Notes: a model not told the origin generated them from the sequence alone. 64,000 bases of DNA from Acidobacteriota bacterium (GCA_017307505.1 JAFKEE010000018.1:348715-412714); one strand, 5' to 3'. Counted from the first letter of the stretch, positions 17,839 to 27,900 are shown. Made by a program: numbers and translations.

Positions 17839-19958
17839 CGTGGGTTCTCAGAGCTGTTGCGCTGGTGGCGCTGGCGGCGGAGCTGCCGGCCCAGACACCG
17901 GCCTTCCGTTCGGAGTCGACGGACGTCCTGGTGGATGTCGTGGTGCGCGACAAGCGCGGGCGACTGATTCGCGGACTGACCGAGGCCGACATTGTCGTGA
18001 AAGAAGACGGGGAGCCACAGACGATTACGTCGTTCCGGGCCGTCAGCGTGCGGTCTGGGGCGGCGGCTGCGGAGAGCCTTCCGGAGCCCGCGGTGGCAGG
18101 CGAAGTGCGCCGGCAGGAGCGGGTGCAGGTGTCCGCGCAGAACCGGCTCGTGTCGATCGTGTTCGACCGGCTGGGGCCGGATGGACGGCGGCTGGGGCGG
18201 CAGGCATCCCTGGATTTCCTGAAGAAAGACCTGGGGCCGAATGTCTACTATGCCGTGTTTACGGTGGATCGCGGCTTCCAGGTGGTGCAGCCGTATACGA
18301 ACGATGCGGCGCGGCTGAAGCGGGCCATCGAGGCGGCGACCAGCGGGGAGCGTAGCGATTTTCAGAGCGATCTGGCGAATATGAGCCGGACAGCCGGATC
18401 GGCCGGAAATAACGTCGGTGGGGCGACCACCACGCAAGGTACGGTGGACGGCGGAGCGATGTCCAGCGCGCAGGCCGCGCAGATGGCGAAGGAGATGCTC
18501 GATTTCTCCGAGGTGCTGGAACGCGAGGACCTGGGCCGCATGTCGGTGTTCTCGCTGTGGGCGATTGTCAAGGAATTGCGCAAACTGCCCGGCCGTAAGA
18601 CGGTGCTGTACTTCGCTGAGGGGCTGCAGATGCCGAACAGCCTGGTGGAGCAGTTCAAGTCGATGATCAGCGAAGCGAATCGCGCGAATGTGACGGTGTA
18701 TGCGATCGACGCCCGCGGTCTCACCACCACCAGCGACCAGGGGGCGGCGAATGCCAAGCTCAGCGAGGCGGCGCAGTGGAGCCGCTATGCACGCACGACG
18801 CAGAACGAGACGGCCGCGGGGAACAGGCAGGAGTTCCGGACCTTCGACCGGGCGGTGGACAGCCTCCGGGCGAACCAGCAGTACGAGATGCAGGAGCTGG
18901 CCGAGGCCACGGGCGGGTTCCTGATTGCGAATACGAACGACCTGCGGCCCAATCTGGAGAAGTTGAGCGAGGAGTTCAACACATACTACGAGATTTCCTA
19001 CCATCCCAGGAATCAGCTGTACGACGGGCGGTTCCGGGCCATCACCGTGTCGGTGGCGAGCCGTAAGGATGCGGTGGTGCAGGCTCGCGACGGATATTTC
19101 GCCATGCCGGTGATGGAGGGGCAGACGGTGTACTCGTATGAGGCTCCGCTGCTGCGGGTGCTGTCGCAGGCTCCGTTGCCCAGGGATCTGGAGTTTCGCG
19201 CGGGCGTCGTTCAATACCGGCAGAGGCTGGGACTGCAGCAGGCGGAACTCGTCTTCGATCTGCCCTTGAAGAATGTTGCGTTCGCGAAGGATGAGAAGGC
19301 GGGGAAGTACCGGACCCACATCACGGTGCTGGCTCTTGTAAAGGATGCCGGTGGACGGGTGGTGGCCAAACTGTCGCGGGATGTGCCGCTGAACGAACCG
19401 CTGGACCGGCTGGAGGGGTTCCAGCAGGGGCGGTTCATTGTGACGCGGGCGCTGAATCTGGCTCCGGGGCGGTACACCGTGGAGAGTGTGGCGGCGGACC
19501 AGGAGGGGCAGCGGGTGTCGGCAAAGCGGTCCGTGCTGGTGGTGCCGGCGCAGTCCGGGAAAGCAGGTGTCAGCGACATCACGCTGGTGCGGCGAATCGA
19601 CAAGCCGGCCGCCGAGAGGGATCCACAGGACGCGCTGCAGATTCCGATGGGGCGGATCGTGCCGACTTTGATCGACGCGGTGCCTGGCGGCCCGGGGAAG
19701 CTGCTTTCGCTGTTCTTTACGCTGTATCCGGATGAGACGTCGCAGGAGCCGCCCAAGGTCGTGCTGGAGTTGTTGAAGGACGGGCAGGTGGTGTCCCGGA
19801 GTTCACCGGTGCTGCCGGCGGCGGCAGCGGATGGCTCGATCCCCTATGTCGCCAATATTCCGCTGGATTCGGTGCAGGCGGCGCAGTACCAGTTCCGGGC
19901 CACGTTAATCCAAGGCAACTTCGGCGCGCAGAAGAGCATCTACCTTAACATTGAGTAA
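17835..19958 (+). CDS. Secreted VWA-domain protein (acidobacterial type), paralogue of the preceding gene
   Basis: 707 residues, with the same architecture as its neighbour: signal peptide ([14 protein letters not shown]), [20 protein letters not shown], a VWA-like fold ([49 protein letters not shown]), then a beta-rich C-terminal half ([15 protein letters not shown]). The two proteins align end to end by eye, so a tandem duplication is likely. Start and stop of the pair overlap by ATGA at 17835-17838. As in the first copy, the MIDAS serines are not clear. They may act as a pair of exported adaptor proteins. Confidence 0.8.
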   Translation: MTWVLRAVALVALAAELPAQTPAFRSESTDVLVDVVVRDKRGRLIRGLTEADIVVKEDGEPQTITSFRAVSVRSGAAAAESLPEPAVAGEVRRQERVQVSAQNRLVSIVFDRLGPDGRRLGRQASLDFLKKDLGPNVYYAVFTVDRGFQVVQPYTNDAARLKRAIEAATSGERSDFQSDLANMSRTAGSAGNNVGGATTTQGTVDGGAMSSAQAAQMAKEMLDFSEVLEREDLGRMSVFSLWAIVKELRKLPGRKTVLYFAEGLQMPNSLVEQFKSMISEANRANVTVYAIDARGLTTTSDQGAANAKLSEAAQWSRYARTTQNETAAGNRQEFRTFDRAVDSLRANQQYEMQELAEATGGFLIANTNDLRPNLEKLSEEFNTYYEISYHPRNQLYDGRFRAITVSVASRKDAVVQARDGYFAMPVMEGQTVYSYEAPLLRVLSQAPLPRDLEFRAGVVQYRQRLGLQQAELVFDLPLKNVAFAKDEKAGKYRTHITVLALVKDAGGRVVAKLSRDVPLNEPLDRLEGFQQGRFIVTRALNLAPGRYTVESVAADQEGQRVSAKRSVLVVPAQSGKAGVSDITLVRRIDKPAAERDPQDALQIPMGRIVPTLIDAVPGGPGKLLSLFFTLYPDETSQEPPKVVLELLKDGQVVSRSSPVLPAAAADGSIPYVANIPLDSVQAAQYQFRATLIQGNFGAQKSIYLNIE

Positions 19959-19981
19959 AGTCCTGGGGCGGTATTCGTTTG

Positions 19982-21673
19982 ATGCGGTACAGCAGAAGAG
20001 CTTTCCTGGCGTGTCTGGGCGGCGCGCCAATGATCCCGAACTACAGTCTGGCCGCGCCGCCGGCCGACTCCTCGCGGCTGTTCGAAGAGGTGCCGTCGTC
20101 GGAGAGCGGCATCCAGTGGGTCCACGTCAACGCCATGTCGGCGGAGCGCTACCTGCCGGAGACGCTGCCCCCGGGTGTGGCCTTTCTCGACTATGACAAC
20201 GACGGCTGGATGGACATCTTCCTGGTGAACACCGGGGAGTGCAATTTCTATAAGCCGTCGAAGCCGGTATGCAATGCGCTGTACCACAACAACCGGGACG
20301 GGACATTTACCGACGTCACGCAGAAAGCGGGGCTGCTGGGCGGCCACTCGTTCGGGATGGGTGTGGCCGTGGGCGACTACGACAACGACGGGTTCCCTGA
20401 TCTGCTGGTGACGGCCTACGGCCGGCCCACGCTGTATCACAACAACGGCGATGGCACCTTCACCGACATCACGGAGAAATCGGGCCTGGTGGGGCCGGAG
20501 TGGACGACCAGCGCGGTGTGGTTCGATTACGACAACGACGGCAAGCTGGACCTGTTCCTGTGCAGCTTTGTGAACTACAGCGTGAAGGAGCGATTCGGCT
20601 GCGGCGATAACAAGCTGGGGCGGAAGTATTACTGCATTCCGCGGGTGTTCAAGCCGACGGCGAGCTTCCTGTACCACAACAATGGCGATGGCACGTTTAA
20701 GCTCGTGAGCAAGGGTACCGATATCGAGAAGTCGCTGGGCAAGGGGTTGGGCGTGGTGGCGACCGACGTGAATAACGACGGGCGCATGGATCTGTTCGAA
20801 GCCAACGACACGGTGCAGAACTTCCTGTTCCTGAACCGCGGGGGCGGCAAGTGGGAGGAGGTTGCGCTGGCGGCGGAAGTGGGCTTCAGCGCCAACGGAC
20901 AGGCGCGCTCCGGCATGGGCGTGGATGCGGCCGACATCAACGGCGACGGATGGGAAGATCTCTTTGTGGCGAACGTCGACCAGGAGATGTTCTCGCTCTA
21001 CGAGAACAACAAGACGGAGTCGTTTACCGATACGGCGCACCGCCATGGAGTCGCGCAGAGCACGCGGCTGCTGAGCGGCTGGGGTCTCAAGTTCTTCGAC
21101 TACGACAACGACGGGCTGACTGACCTGATCCTCTCGAACGGGCATCCGGACGACATGATCGAGCAGTATTCGCAGCAGGTGAAGTACAAGGAACCGCTGC
21201 TCCTGTTCCACAACGATGGCGGCCGGATGCGGAACGTCACGGCGCAGGCGGGGCCGGCTTTCACCAAGTCCTATCCGGCGCGAGGGCTGGCGGTCGGCGA
21301 CTATCTCAACAACGGCCGGTTGTCCGTCCTGGTGGGCAACAACGGCGAGGCGCCGCTGCTGCTCAGGAACACGGCGGGCGCTGGCAACCACTGGGTGGGG
21401 CTGAAGCTGCAGGGCGTCACCTGCAATCGGGACGCGATCGGGGCGAGCATCACGTGGTCGGTTGGCGGCGTAAAGCGCACGCGCAAGAAGAACAGCGGCG
21501 GCAGTTACCTGTCTTCGCACGACCCGCGCGAAGTGCTGGGGCTGGGCACGACCGCCAAGGTGGACTGGATCGAGATCAAGTGGCCCGGGCCGAGCACGCG
21601 CGTCGAGCGCCTCACCGATGTGCCGGTGGACCGCTATGTGACCGTCGTCGAAGGCAAGGGCATCGCCAGATAA
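19982..21673 (+). CDS. CRTAC1 family protein (FG-GAP/VCBS repeats plus ASPIC/UnbV domain)
   Basis: About 563 residues. The N-terminus [14 protein letters not shown] carries a Tat-type SRRxFL motif, suggesting export in folded form. Six calcium-binding FG-GAP-like repeats follow, recognisable by D-x-D-N-D-G loops: [90 protein letters not shown]. An ASPIC/UnbV domain ends the protein ([11 protein letters not shown] to [12 protein letters not shown]). The beta-propeller would bind Ca2+. The ATG at 19982 follows GGGGCGG. It lies 23 bp after the second VWA gene and is the last exported protein of the operon. Confidence 0.88.
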   Translation: MRYSRRAFLACLGGAPMIPNYSLAAPPADSSRLFEEVPSSESGIQWVHVNAMSAERYLPETLPPGVAFLDYDNDGWMDIFLVNTGECNFYKPSKPVCNALYHNNRDGTFTDVTQKAGLLGGHSFGMGVAVGDYDNDGFPDLLVTAYGRPTLYHNNGDGTFTDITEKSGLVGPEWTTSAVWFDYDNDGKLDLFLCSFVNYSVKERFGCGDNKLGRKYYCIPRVFKPTASFLYHNNGDGTFKLVSKGTDIEKSLGKGLGVVATDVNNDGRMDLFEANDTVQNFLFLNRGGGKWEEVALAAEVGFSANGQARSGMGVDAADINGDGWEDLFVANVDQEMFSLYENNKTESFTDTAHRHGVAQSTRLLSGWGLKFFDYDNDGLTDLILSNGHPDDMIEQYSQQVKYKEPLLLFHNDGGRMRNVTAQAGPAFTKSYPARGLAVGDYLNNGRLSVLVGNNGEAPLLLRNTAGAGNHWVGLKLQGVTCNRDAIGASITWSVGGVKRTRKKNSGGSYLSSHDPREVLGLGTTAKVDWIEIKWPGPSTRVERLTDVPVDRYVTVVEGKGIAR

Positions 21674-21718
21674 CTCCGGCGCTGTTGGATAATTCGGAGA
21701 GCAACATCCGGAGGAGCC

Positions 21719-22486
21719 ATGGCGTCCGATACTTATCGCTGGCTGGCCCGCTACTACGACCACCTGTTTGAATTCCGGCGGCAATTCGACACGGCTCGCG
21801 AATCGGTGATCGGGCCTGTTCTGCCTGAAGTGAAGGCCGCCTGCGACCTGTGCTGCGGCACGGGCGCACTGGCGCTGGAACTGGCGGCACAGGGGATCGA
21901 GATGTACGCTGTCGACCTGTCGCCCGACATGTGCAGGATCGCGCGGAAGAAGGTGCGGGGCACGGGCTTGCCGGTCCACGTGATCCAGGCCGATATGCGT
22001 AGTTTCGAACTCCCCAGGCAGGTGGACCTGGTCACCTGCGAGTTCGATGCGTTGAATCACGTTTCGCAGAAGCGCGACCTGGGCCGCGTGCTGCGCTGTG
22101 TGGCCAGGGCGCTGCGCCCGGGCGGGCATTTCGCCTTCGACGTGAACAACCGGCGGGCGTTTGAGCGCGTCTGGTCGAATACCTGGTTCCTGGAGAAGGA
22201 TCCCGTGGCGATGATCATGCACGGCGGGCACAGGCGCGGGTCGGACCGTGCCTGGTCGGACGTGGAGTGGTTTATCCGGTCTGGAGATAAGTGGAGCCGG
22301 CACCACGAGCACATCGAGGAGGTCTGCTGGAGCGCGGCGGAGATCCGGACCGCCTTGGCGGCGGCGGGCTTCGACCAGGTGAAGGCGTGGGACGCGGCCC
22401 CGTTTTTTGAGGACGCGCTGACTCCGGCGGGCAACCGGACGTTCTGGCGGGCGAGGCTGAAACCGGCTGCGAAGGTCAGGGCTTAG
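21719..22486 (+). CDS. Class I SAM-dependent methyltransferase
   Basis: 255 residues. Rossmann methyltransferase motifs are clear: motif I ACDLCCGTGALALELA (about residues 40-55), the acidic loop AVDLSPDM, motif II-like IQADMRSFELP and a post-motif LRPGGHFAFDVNN. The N-terminus YRWLARYYDHLF is the usual lead-in of UbiE/Methyltransf_25-type enzymes. A strong ribosome-binding site (GGAGG at 21711-21715) precedes the ATG. It follows the CRTAC1 gene by 45 bp and may be the last gene of that operon. The substrate is unknown. Confidence 0.82.
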   Translation: MASDTYRWLARYYDHLFEFRRQFDTARESVIGPVLPEVKAACDLCCGTGALALELAAQGIEMYAVDLSPDMCRIARKKVRGTGLPVHVIQADMRSFELPRQVDLVTCEFDALNHVSQKRDLGRVLRCVARALRPGGHFAFDVNNRRAFERVWSNTWFLEKDPVAMIMHGGHRRGSDRAWSDVEWFIRSGDKWSRHHEHIEEVCWSAAEIRTALAAAGFDQVKAWDAAPFFEDALTPAGNRTFWRARLKPAAKVRA

Positions 22487-22521
22487 GGCCGCTGACCCTC
22501 GCGGGCCGGTGGAAACAGAGT

Positions 22522-23244
22522 CTACTTGGCAGGCGGGGCAGGGGGCGCGGGTTTGCGCAGGATCAGGGCCAGCGCATTGCCCCCCTGGCTCCACTCACCA
22601 GTAATCTGGTTGCCTTCCTTGTTGAGCGTGCCCTTGTAGGAACCGCCCACCACGGGGACCTTGAGTTCGACGGCGAGTTCCTTCTCGGTGATGTCCGACA
22701 TAGCCAGGCCGGTGGCGCCCTGCACAGGGCTATCAAGAATTGCCTTCACCGTACCGTCGGGCTGGTTCTTGAAGTGCATTACGAGTTTGAGGCTGCCCTG
22801 CGGAGTCTCGAGATTGCCTTCCCAGTCGCCCTCCAAAACCTTGGAGACCGCCGGACTGGGCTTCGCCACGGCAACCTTGGCGTCGCCGGTCCGCTTGAGA
22901 TCGAACGTGACCGCGCCGTTGGGCGCGTTCAACGTGCAGTTCATGGCCGTGGGCTCACCGATCTTGCACACAAACTCCGGACCGCTGCCGGAGACGATGT
23001 GGAACCGGACGGTCTTGTCCTCCACTTTCAGTTCGACCACCGGGACATCGCGGATGCCGGGCGGCGTTTGAGAGAACGTACCGTTCCAGACACCCTTATC
23101 GTCCTTCGCGAAATCCAGACCGATCTGGAGCTGCTGGCTACCCGCCTGAACGGTGCCTTCCCAACGTCCTGCCTGACCGAAGGCGAGTGCGCCTGCAAGT
23201 AAGATAGCCGCGGTGAACTTCAACACACAGAAAATGAAACGCAT
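22522..23244 (-). CDS. Secreted hypothetical protein
   Basis: 240 residues from the ATG at 23244; a TTG at 23271 would extend it by nine residues that break up the signal peptide. The signal FIFCVLKFTAAILLAGALAFGQ is followed by two similar beta-rich halves of about 100 residues, one starting GRWEGTVQAGSQQLQIGLDF and the other EGDWEGNLETPQGSLKLVMH. This internal duplication suggests two small lipocalin-like or beta-barrel domains. The C-terminus is Pro/Ala-rich. It converges on the methyltransferase gene. No function can be assigned. Confidence 0.65.
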   Translation of the reverse strand: MRFIFCVLKFTAAILLAGALAFGQAGRWEGTVQAGSQQLQIGLDFAKDDKGVWNGTFSQTPPGIRDVPVVELKVEDKTVRFHIVSGSGPEFVCKIGEPTAMNCTLNAPNGAVTFDLKRTGDAKVAVAKPSPAVSKVLEGDWEGNLETPQGSLKLVMHFKNQPDGTVKAILDSPVQGATGLAMSDITEKELAVELKVPVVGGSYKGTLNKEGNQITGEWSQGGNALALILRKPAPPAPPAK

Positions 23245-23339
23245 GTCCGAGGATACGACGGATTTGGGCAAAAAGGTCGCAAAAGGCGCCGGAACCCCAA
23301 ACGGGCAGACGCCGTCAATGCGGCCCCAGCGCCGAACAG

Positions 23340-25304
23340 TCAGCGAACCAGCACCGGAAATGCCGTTATGCGAAGTTTTGCCGAACCGTAGGGAATCAGT
23401 TCCAGCTGTTCAATGGGTTCCGAGGACGCCACCGGGCTCACGGGCGGGGGTGCGGCCGAGCCTTTCTCCAGGGTCCAGGCGGGAATGCGGCGGCCCTTCA
23501 CCTGAATGGTGACCCCCGGTGTCTCGCCCGCGAAGGGGTTGTCTCCGAGCGGCGATTCCTTCACTTTCAGGGCGGCGGCCGGGTTGTTCGGATCCAGCAG
23601 GAGCCCGAAGTTCCACGGCGTGGTGGGGCTGACGGTCCAATCGGCTGTGGGACCCTTCTCGCGCAGCTTCTTCCACTCTTCGCCAATTTTTAGGGAGAAG
23701 ACCAGGGGGCCGCGATCGATGGCGACGGACTGGTTGTACCAGCGCGACACCCGCGGATACATGGGGAAGCGCAGGACGACGGTGTCGCCGCTCTTCCAGG
23801 CCCTGGCGATGCGATGGAAGGACCCGGGCTGGAGGCCCGGTTCGGCCTTGCCGTTCACCGTGATCGAAGCGCCGGTGGCCCAACCGGGCACTCGCAGCAC
23901 CAGCGGGAAGGTGCCGGGTTTGTCCGTGGTGAGCTTCAGCCGGATGGTGTCCCGGAACGGGTAATCCGTGGTTTCTTCAATCGTCACCATTCCGCCACCC
24001 GCCCTGGTCTTCACGACGCTGGGTGCGTAGGCCACCGCGGCGATTCCGTCGTCCTGGGTTGCCATCCACAGGTTGGCGGCGAACTTCGGCCAGCCCTGGT
24101 GGAAGTTGGCCGTGCAACAGCCGAAATTCGGCTCCAGTCCGAAGAGATTGGAGTCAGGTCCGTTCGACACCCAGTTTCTCGGGTTGACGTCGACCAGCAC
24201 CTGATTGGGCTGCTGGTCATACTGATGCGCCCACATTGTCTTGTCGAACGTGCCGGGCAGCGGGTTGAACGCCATCTTTTCCAGCCGGTCGCCGATGGCG
24301 GCGTCGCCCAGGATGCCCGAGAGCAGTTCGAGCGAGAACATGGCTTCGACCACAGAGCAGACCTCGGTGCCCTGCACGGGGCTGAGGCCGGCGTAGTGCT
24401 CGTCGCAGCTATGCACTCCATTGGGCAGCAGGTGGTACTGGTCCATCACCTTGAAGAGCTGGTATGTCGCCTCGCGGTCGGACTTGTCGTTGCTGAACCA
24501 CGACCAGACGCCCGAGGTCTTGATTGCCATGGCGTTGTTCACACCATGCGTGTTGAGCTTGGCCTGTTCCTTGGTCACACGCCCGGGGTACTGGAAATCG
24601 GCGAACTGCCCCTTCCAGTTGAATCCCTGCTTGCTTACTTTCTTTGCCAGTTCGAGCAGTTCGAGGTTGCCGGTCCGGTTGTAGAGCCACGCGATGGTGA
24701 GTTCCTGGTCGCCCCAACGATAGATGGCCCACTCCTTCAGTGGCAGCGTGTCGAGCTTGCTGTTCATGTAGGCGAAATACTTCGTCATGAACGGGACGAC
24801 GCGCGGATCTCCGGTGGCTTCCTGGTATTGGGCGAGGACCTTGAGCATGACGAAGTTCGGCCACCAGTCCACGTTCTTGACCGGGCCGAAATTGCCATCG
24901 GGACGCTGGCTGTTGAGGGTCCACTCGATCCACGGTTTGACCTTGGCCTTGAGCGCCGGGCTGTCCAGCAGGTAGGCCAGCGGGACGAGGCCGTCCAGGT
25001 AGTAGGGGCCCCGCTCCCAGCTCTCGCCAGTGCCGCCCAGCCAGCCACTCGTCTTGTCGAGTGAGGGCCAGAACTCGTCCAGGTGGCCGCTCTGTCCTCC
25101 GGCCTGGATCTCCAGTTGACGGCGGAGCCAGCCGGCCGGCTTCACCGCTGTCAGCGGCAGTGGATTGAAGACGTTGGGGGCGAGCGGGGCACGGTTCCTG
25201 ACGGCGGGCGCCTCGGCCGGCACGGCAGTCTGCGCGGTCACAGCGGGCAGGTTTGCGAAGGTGAACGCAGCGACGAGGAAAGAAGGGAAGAGGAGGGACT
25301 TCAT
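23340..25304 (-). CDS. GH127-type (DUF1680) beta-L-arabinofuranosidase-like glycoside hydrolase
   Basis: 654 residues with a signal peptide (LVAAFTFANLPAVTAQ). An (alpha/alpha)6 barrel of about residues 45-430 (WERGPYYLDGLVPLAYLL, PDGNFGPVKN) is followed by beta-sandwich domains (FPLVLRVPGWATGASITVNG). The unusual zinc-thiolate active site of GH127 is present: Glu314 and Cys316 in GTEVCSVVEAMFS, and Cys396-Cys397 in FGCCTANFHQGW. The 80-residue spacing is close to the 77 residues known for HypBA1, where Cys417 is the nucleophile. The enzyme should remove terminal arabinofuranose or a related sugar outside the cytoplasm. The next gene on the same strand upstream is an acyl-ester hydrolase, so the two could act on plant or microbial glycans together. 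Confidence 0.85.
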   Translation of the reverse strand: MKSLLFPSFLVAAFTFANLPAVTAQTAVPAEAPAVRNRAPLAPNVFNPLPLTAVKPAGWLRRQLEIQAGGQSGHLDEFWPSLDKTSGWLGGTGESWERGPYYLDGLVPLAYLLDSPALKAKVKPWIEWTLNSQRPDGNFGPVKNVDWWPNFVMLKVLAQYQEATGDPRVVPFMTKYFAYMNSKLDTLPLKEWAIYRWGDQELTIAWLYNRTGNLELLELAKKVSKQGFNWKGQFADFQYPGRVTKEQAKLNTHGVNNAMAIKTSGVWSWFSNDKSDREATYQLFKVMDQYHLLPNGVHSCDEHYAGLSPVQGTEVCSVVEAMFSLELLSGILGDAAIGDRLEKMAFNPLPGTFDKTMWAHQYDQQPNQVLVDVNPRNWVSNGPDSNLFGLEPNFGCCTANFHQGWPKFAANLWMATQDDGIAAVAYAPSVVKTRAGGGMVTIEETTDYPFRDTIRLKLTTDKPGTFPLVLRVPGWATGASITVNGKAEPGLQPGSFHRIARAWKSGDTVVLRFPMYPRVSRWYNQSVAIDRGPLVFSLKIGEEWKKLREKGPTADWTVSPTTPWNFGLLLDPNNPAAALKVKESPLGDNPFAGETPGVTIQVKGRRIPAWTLEKGSAAPPPVSPVASSEPIEQLELIPYGSAKLRITAFPVLVR

Positions 25305-25413
25305 AGTTCGAACCTTCCGCCCAAAGGTACGACCCGGCCCAGCGCGAGCGCGCGAGGACAGGCCGGAGCGCGGGCGGTGAAAGGCAAACTCACGATATCA
25401 CAGGCCCGCGGGC

Positions 25414-27483
25414 CTAGAACCCGTAGAGCGTCACGATGCTGTCGGCGGCTGCCCGGCGTACGGCCGAAGGGTACTGTTGGCGCGCTTCGGCGAGTGGCGC
25501 GGGCTGTCCCAGAGGATTGACGGGGTCGATCACCGCGGAGGTCCGCTGGCCGAGCATGCGGGCAAGATCCGGCAGGTCATACAGCTTCAGGGCTCCCGGC
25601 ACCACCTGCTCGAAGACACCGCGGTGGATGCGGCTGTCGACCACTGCCTGGTAGGAAAGAAGTGAACGTTCCAGCGCGATTTTGCGCAGGCGCGAGTCCA
25701 GCACGGCCGCATGCAGCAGCGGGACACCGCCCGCCTCGACTCCTACGCCGTAAAGCCGGCTGGCGTCCACCTCCGCGCGCGAAGCCAGAACATCCAACCC
25801 GCGCGAGATGTCGGCGGCGCGCTGCCCGGTGAGAGTGGAGCCGGTCATGATGGCAGTCATGCCGCTGGTCCAGTCCCCGAAGTAACGGAACCAGTCGGAG
25901 CCGTTCTGGAAAGAAGCGATGCGCGTCTCGCCCAGCCCGCGGGCGTCGATCGAGAGGACGACATGGCCCGCCTTTACGAGCGCCTCTACGTCCGTCACAC
26001 GGGCCGCTTTGCCCGCGCCATCGAGATACAGGACGCCGGGATGTTTGCCGGCGCTCTCCGGTACGAAGAGCAGGGCGGGGATCACGACGCCAGGTTCGGT
26101 TTCGTACACCAGTTTCTCGATGCGGTAGCCGGTGCGTGCCAGTGTGCCGAAGGGCTTCACGGTGGGCGGACCGCCGGGCTGGCGGTAGTCGATGAGCTTT
26201 GCGATCTGCGCGGGCGTGGCGCTGCCGCGCTGGAACTGTTTCACGCGCGCCTGGTTCAAGGTGGTGACTGTCTCGCCGCCCAGCGACGTGGAGACCTGCC
26301 CGGTGGGCGTGCAGTAGAGTTCCTCTTCGCGCAGCGGCAACACCTCTTCCTCCGTACCCGGGTGCTCCGACTTCTTGAACCAATGGTCGAACCATGCATA
26401 CGCCGCCAGGCGGCGGGGCTTGGTGAACCCGTGCCCGTCGTCGGCCTGGAAGAAACGGATCTTGTCTCCGGCGCCCAGCCGGTCGTAAGCGCGAGTGGCG
26501 TCGGCATTGGTCTCGCGCGCGCCGGTGATGGAGAAGAAGTCGCGGATCGCGGAAAGCTGCAGGTAGGGTTTGGGCGCGAAGGCCAGCAGGAAGTCTTCGT
26601 GGTCGAGGCCGTCGGAGATCCAGTTCGGAATGCACTGCTCGGCATCCTGCGGCCCGATGGTCTCCAGCAGGCGGCGCCACGAGGTGATGTAGCACGAAGG
26701 AGCGGCCACCTGGATGCGGTCGTCCAGGGCGGAAAGATACGCCGTCAGCGTGCCGCCTCCGGAGTTGCCGCTGCAGGCCACGCGCTTGGGGTCGACCTCG
26801 GGGCGGGAAAGCAGATAATCCAGCGCGCGCATCCCGTCCCAGATGTAGTACTGCGCCAGGGCATCGCCGGCCAGCAGAGTCTGAATGCCGAGCACCGTGT
26901 GTTCCAGCGTGGAACTCACCAGCTTCGAGGAGCGAAAGTCCGGGTCGTACAACTGGACCCGTTCCCCCTGGCCCGGACCGTCCCATGCGAGGCCGACATA
27001 GCCGTTGCGTGCCAGCGTCACCAGCATCTGCTGCCAGGCGAAGTGGGCCTTGGCGCCATCCTCGTGGCCCAGCGGGTAGAGCACGGCCGGATAGGGGCCT
27101 TTGCCGCGTTTGGGCAGATAGAGGTTGGCGGTGACAAAGAAGTTGGGGCGGCTCTCGAAGATGATCTTTTCGATGCGATAGTCCTCGCGGTCGATCACTC
27201 CGGTGACTCGTGCGTTCAGCGGAGTGCGCTCCGGCAGACCGCCGATGGCGCGCAGCATATGCTCCCGCAGATACTGCTTGCGGCCGGTGATCTCGGCGGC
27301 GGACCAGTTGGCCGAGGCGGAGCGCCGCTTGTCCAGGAGGTCGTAGGCGCGCTGCTTTTCGAAGTCAGGCAGCATGGATCGCAGATTGCGATAGTCGGTG
27401 TGGTTGGAGAGGAAGTTGAGTTCCGACGGGTCCTGGGCCGCGGCGGAGGCGGCCAGCAGAAGGGCTGCGACAATCGTGCGCAT
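25414..27483 (-). CDS. Secreted tandem alpha/beta hydrolase, acetyl xylan esterase-like
   Basis: 689 residues with a signal peptide (TIVAALLLAASAAAQ). The first alpha/beta hydrolase domain (about residues 80-370) has the oxyanion region YPLGHEDGAKAHFAW, the nucleophile elbow ACSGNSGGG (Ser near residue 242) and a likely catalytic His in ADDGHGFTKPRR. The second half (about 430-689) repeats the fold (YRIEKLVYETEPG, HVVLSIDARGLGE) but its elbow reads YGVGVEAGG with no serine, so it is probably inactive. Family resemblance is to AXE1-like esterases. It lies 109 bp upstream of the GH127-like gene on the same strand, consistent with joint polysaccharide deacylation. Confidence 0.72.
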   Translation of the reverse strand: MRTIVAALLLAASAAAQDPSELNFLSNHTDYRNLRSMLPDFEKQRAYDLLDKRRSASANWSAAEITGRKQYLREHMLRAIGGLPERTPLNARVTGVIDREDYRIEKIIFESRPNFFVTANLYLPKRGKGPYPAVLYPLGHEDGAKAHFAWQQMLVTLARNGYVGLAWDGPGQGERVQLYDPDFRSSKLVSSTLEHTVLGIQTLLAGDALAQYYIWDGMRALDYLLSRPEVDPKRVACSGNSGGGTLTAYLSALDDRIQVAAPSCYITSWRRLLETIGPQDAEQCIPNWISDGLDHEDFLLAFAPKPYLQLSAIRDFFSITGARETNADATRAYDRLGAGDKIRFFQADDGHGFTKPRRLAAYAWFDHWFKKSEHPGTEEEVLPLREEELYCTPTGQVSTSLGGETVTTLNQARVKQFQRGSATPAQIAKLIDYRQPGGPPTVKPFGTLARTGYRIEKLVYETEPGVVIPALLFVPESAGKHPGVLYLDGAGKAARVTDVEALVKAGHVVLSIDARGLGETRIASFQNGSDWFRYFGDWTSGMTAIMTGSTLTGQRAADISRGLDVLASRAEVDASRLYGVGVEAGGVPLLHAAVLDSRLRKIALERSLLSYQAVVDSRIHRGVFEQVVPGALKLYDLPDLARMLGQRTSAVIDPVNPLGQPAPLAEARQQYPSAVRRAAADSIVTLYGF

Positions 27484-27509
27484 AGGTTCCTATGCAGTGT
27501 AACGCTCGC

Positions 27510-27863
27510 TCACAACGCGGCGGCGATCGCCTTCCAGCCGTCTTCGTCATGGCCGAGACAGACGGTCTGGCCACAACGCACCAGAGGCAGGCGCAGCAGC
27601 TTTGGTTCCTTCTCAATGCGGGCCAGCAGTTGCGCTTCCGATTGCTGGATATACTTGAGACCCGCATCGACGAACGCCTTGCCTTCGGTATCGAGCAGGC
27701 CGTTCAGGGTGAAGCGCTGGATGAAGCGGCGGATCTCACCGGCGGCCATGGGCTTCACTTTCAGGTCGATGAGCTGGATGTCGATGCGGCGTTCCTTGAA
27801 GAAACGCTCCGCCGCGCGAGTGGCTTGCGAGCCTTTGATTCCGAAGATCTGGACGACGCCCAT
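27510..27863 (-). CDS. ArsC/Spx-family thioredoxin-fold protein lacking the active-site cysteine
   Basis: 117 residues with the ArsC/Spx/YffB layout: beta1 VVQIFGI, an active-site loop, helix ATRAAERFFKERRID, IQLIDLKVKPMAAGEIRRFI, and the C-terminal PKLLRLPLVRCGQTVCLGHD. Where the family has a cysteine (CxxC or CxxS, residues 10-15), this protein reads KGSQAT. It therefore cannot be an arsenate reductase; it may bind a partner as Spx does, or be a drifting paralogue. Two Cys occur late in the chain (about 97 and 102). It is the same strand as the TetR gene, 37 bp downstream of it. Confidence 0.78.
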   Translation of the reverse strand: MGVVQIFGIKGSQATRAAERFFKERRIDIQLIDLKVKPMAAGEIRRFIQRFTLNGLLDTEGKAFVDAGLKYIQQSEAQLLARIEKEPKLLRLPLVRCGQTVCLGHDEDGWKAIAAAL

Positions 27864-27900
27864 AACTTCTGATTCTGCCAGATGACGGGCTCGCTTCTCT

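Noticed and set aside
17769..19319. 516-residue minus-strand open frame
   Set aside because: Antisense to the second VWA gene; no recognisable motif.
19940..22594. 884-residue minus-strand open frame
   Set aside because: Lies opposite a clear CRTAC1 gene and a methyltransferase gene; its Arg/His/Pro-rich sequence has no domain. Antisense of GC-rich codons.
25711..27885. 724-residue plus-strand open frame
   Set aside because: Antisense to the tandem alpha/beta hydrolase and ArsC-like genes, which have real catalytic motifs and signal peptide.
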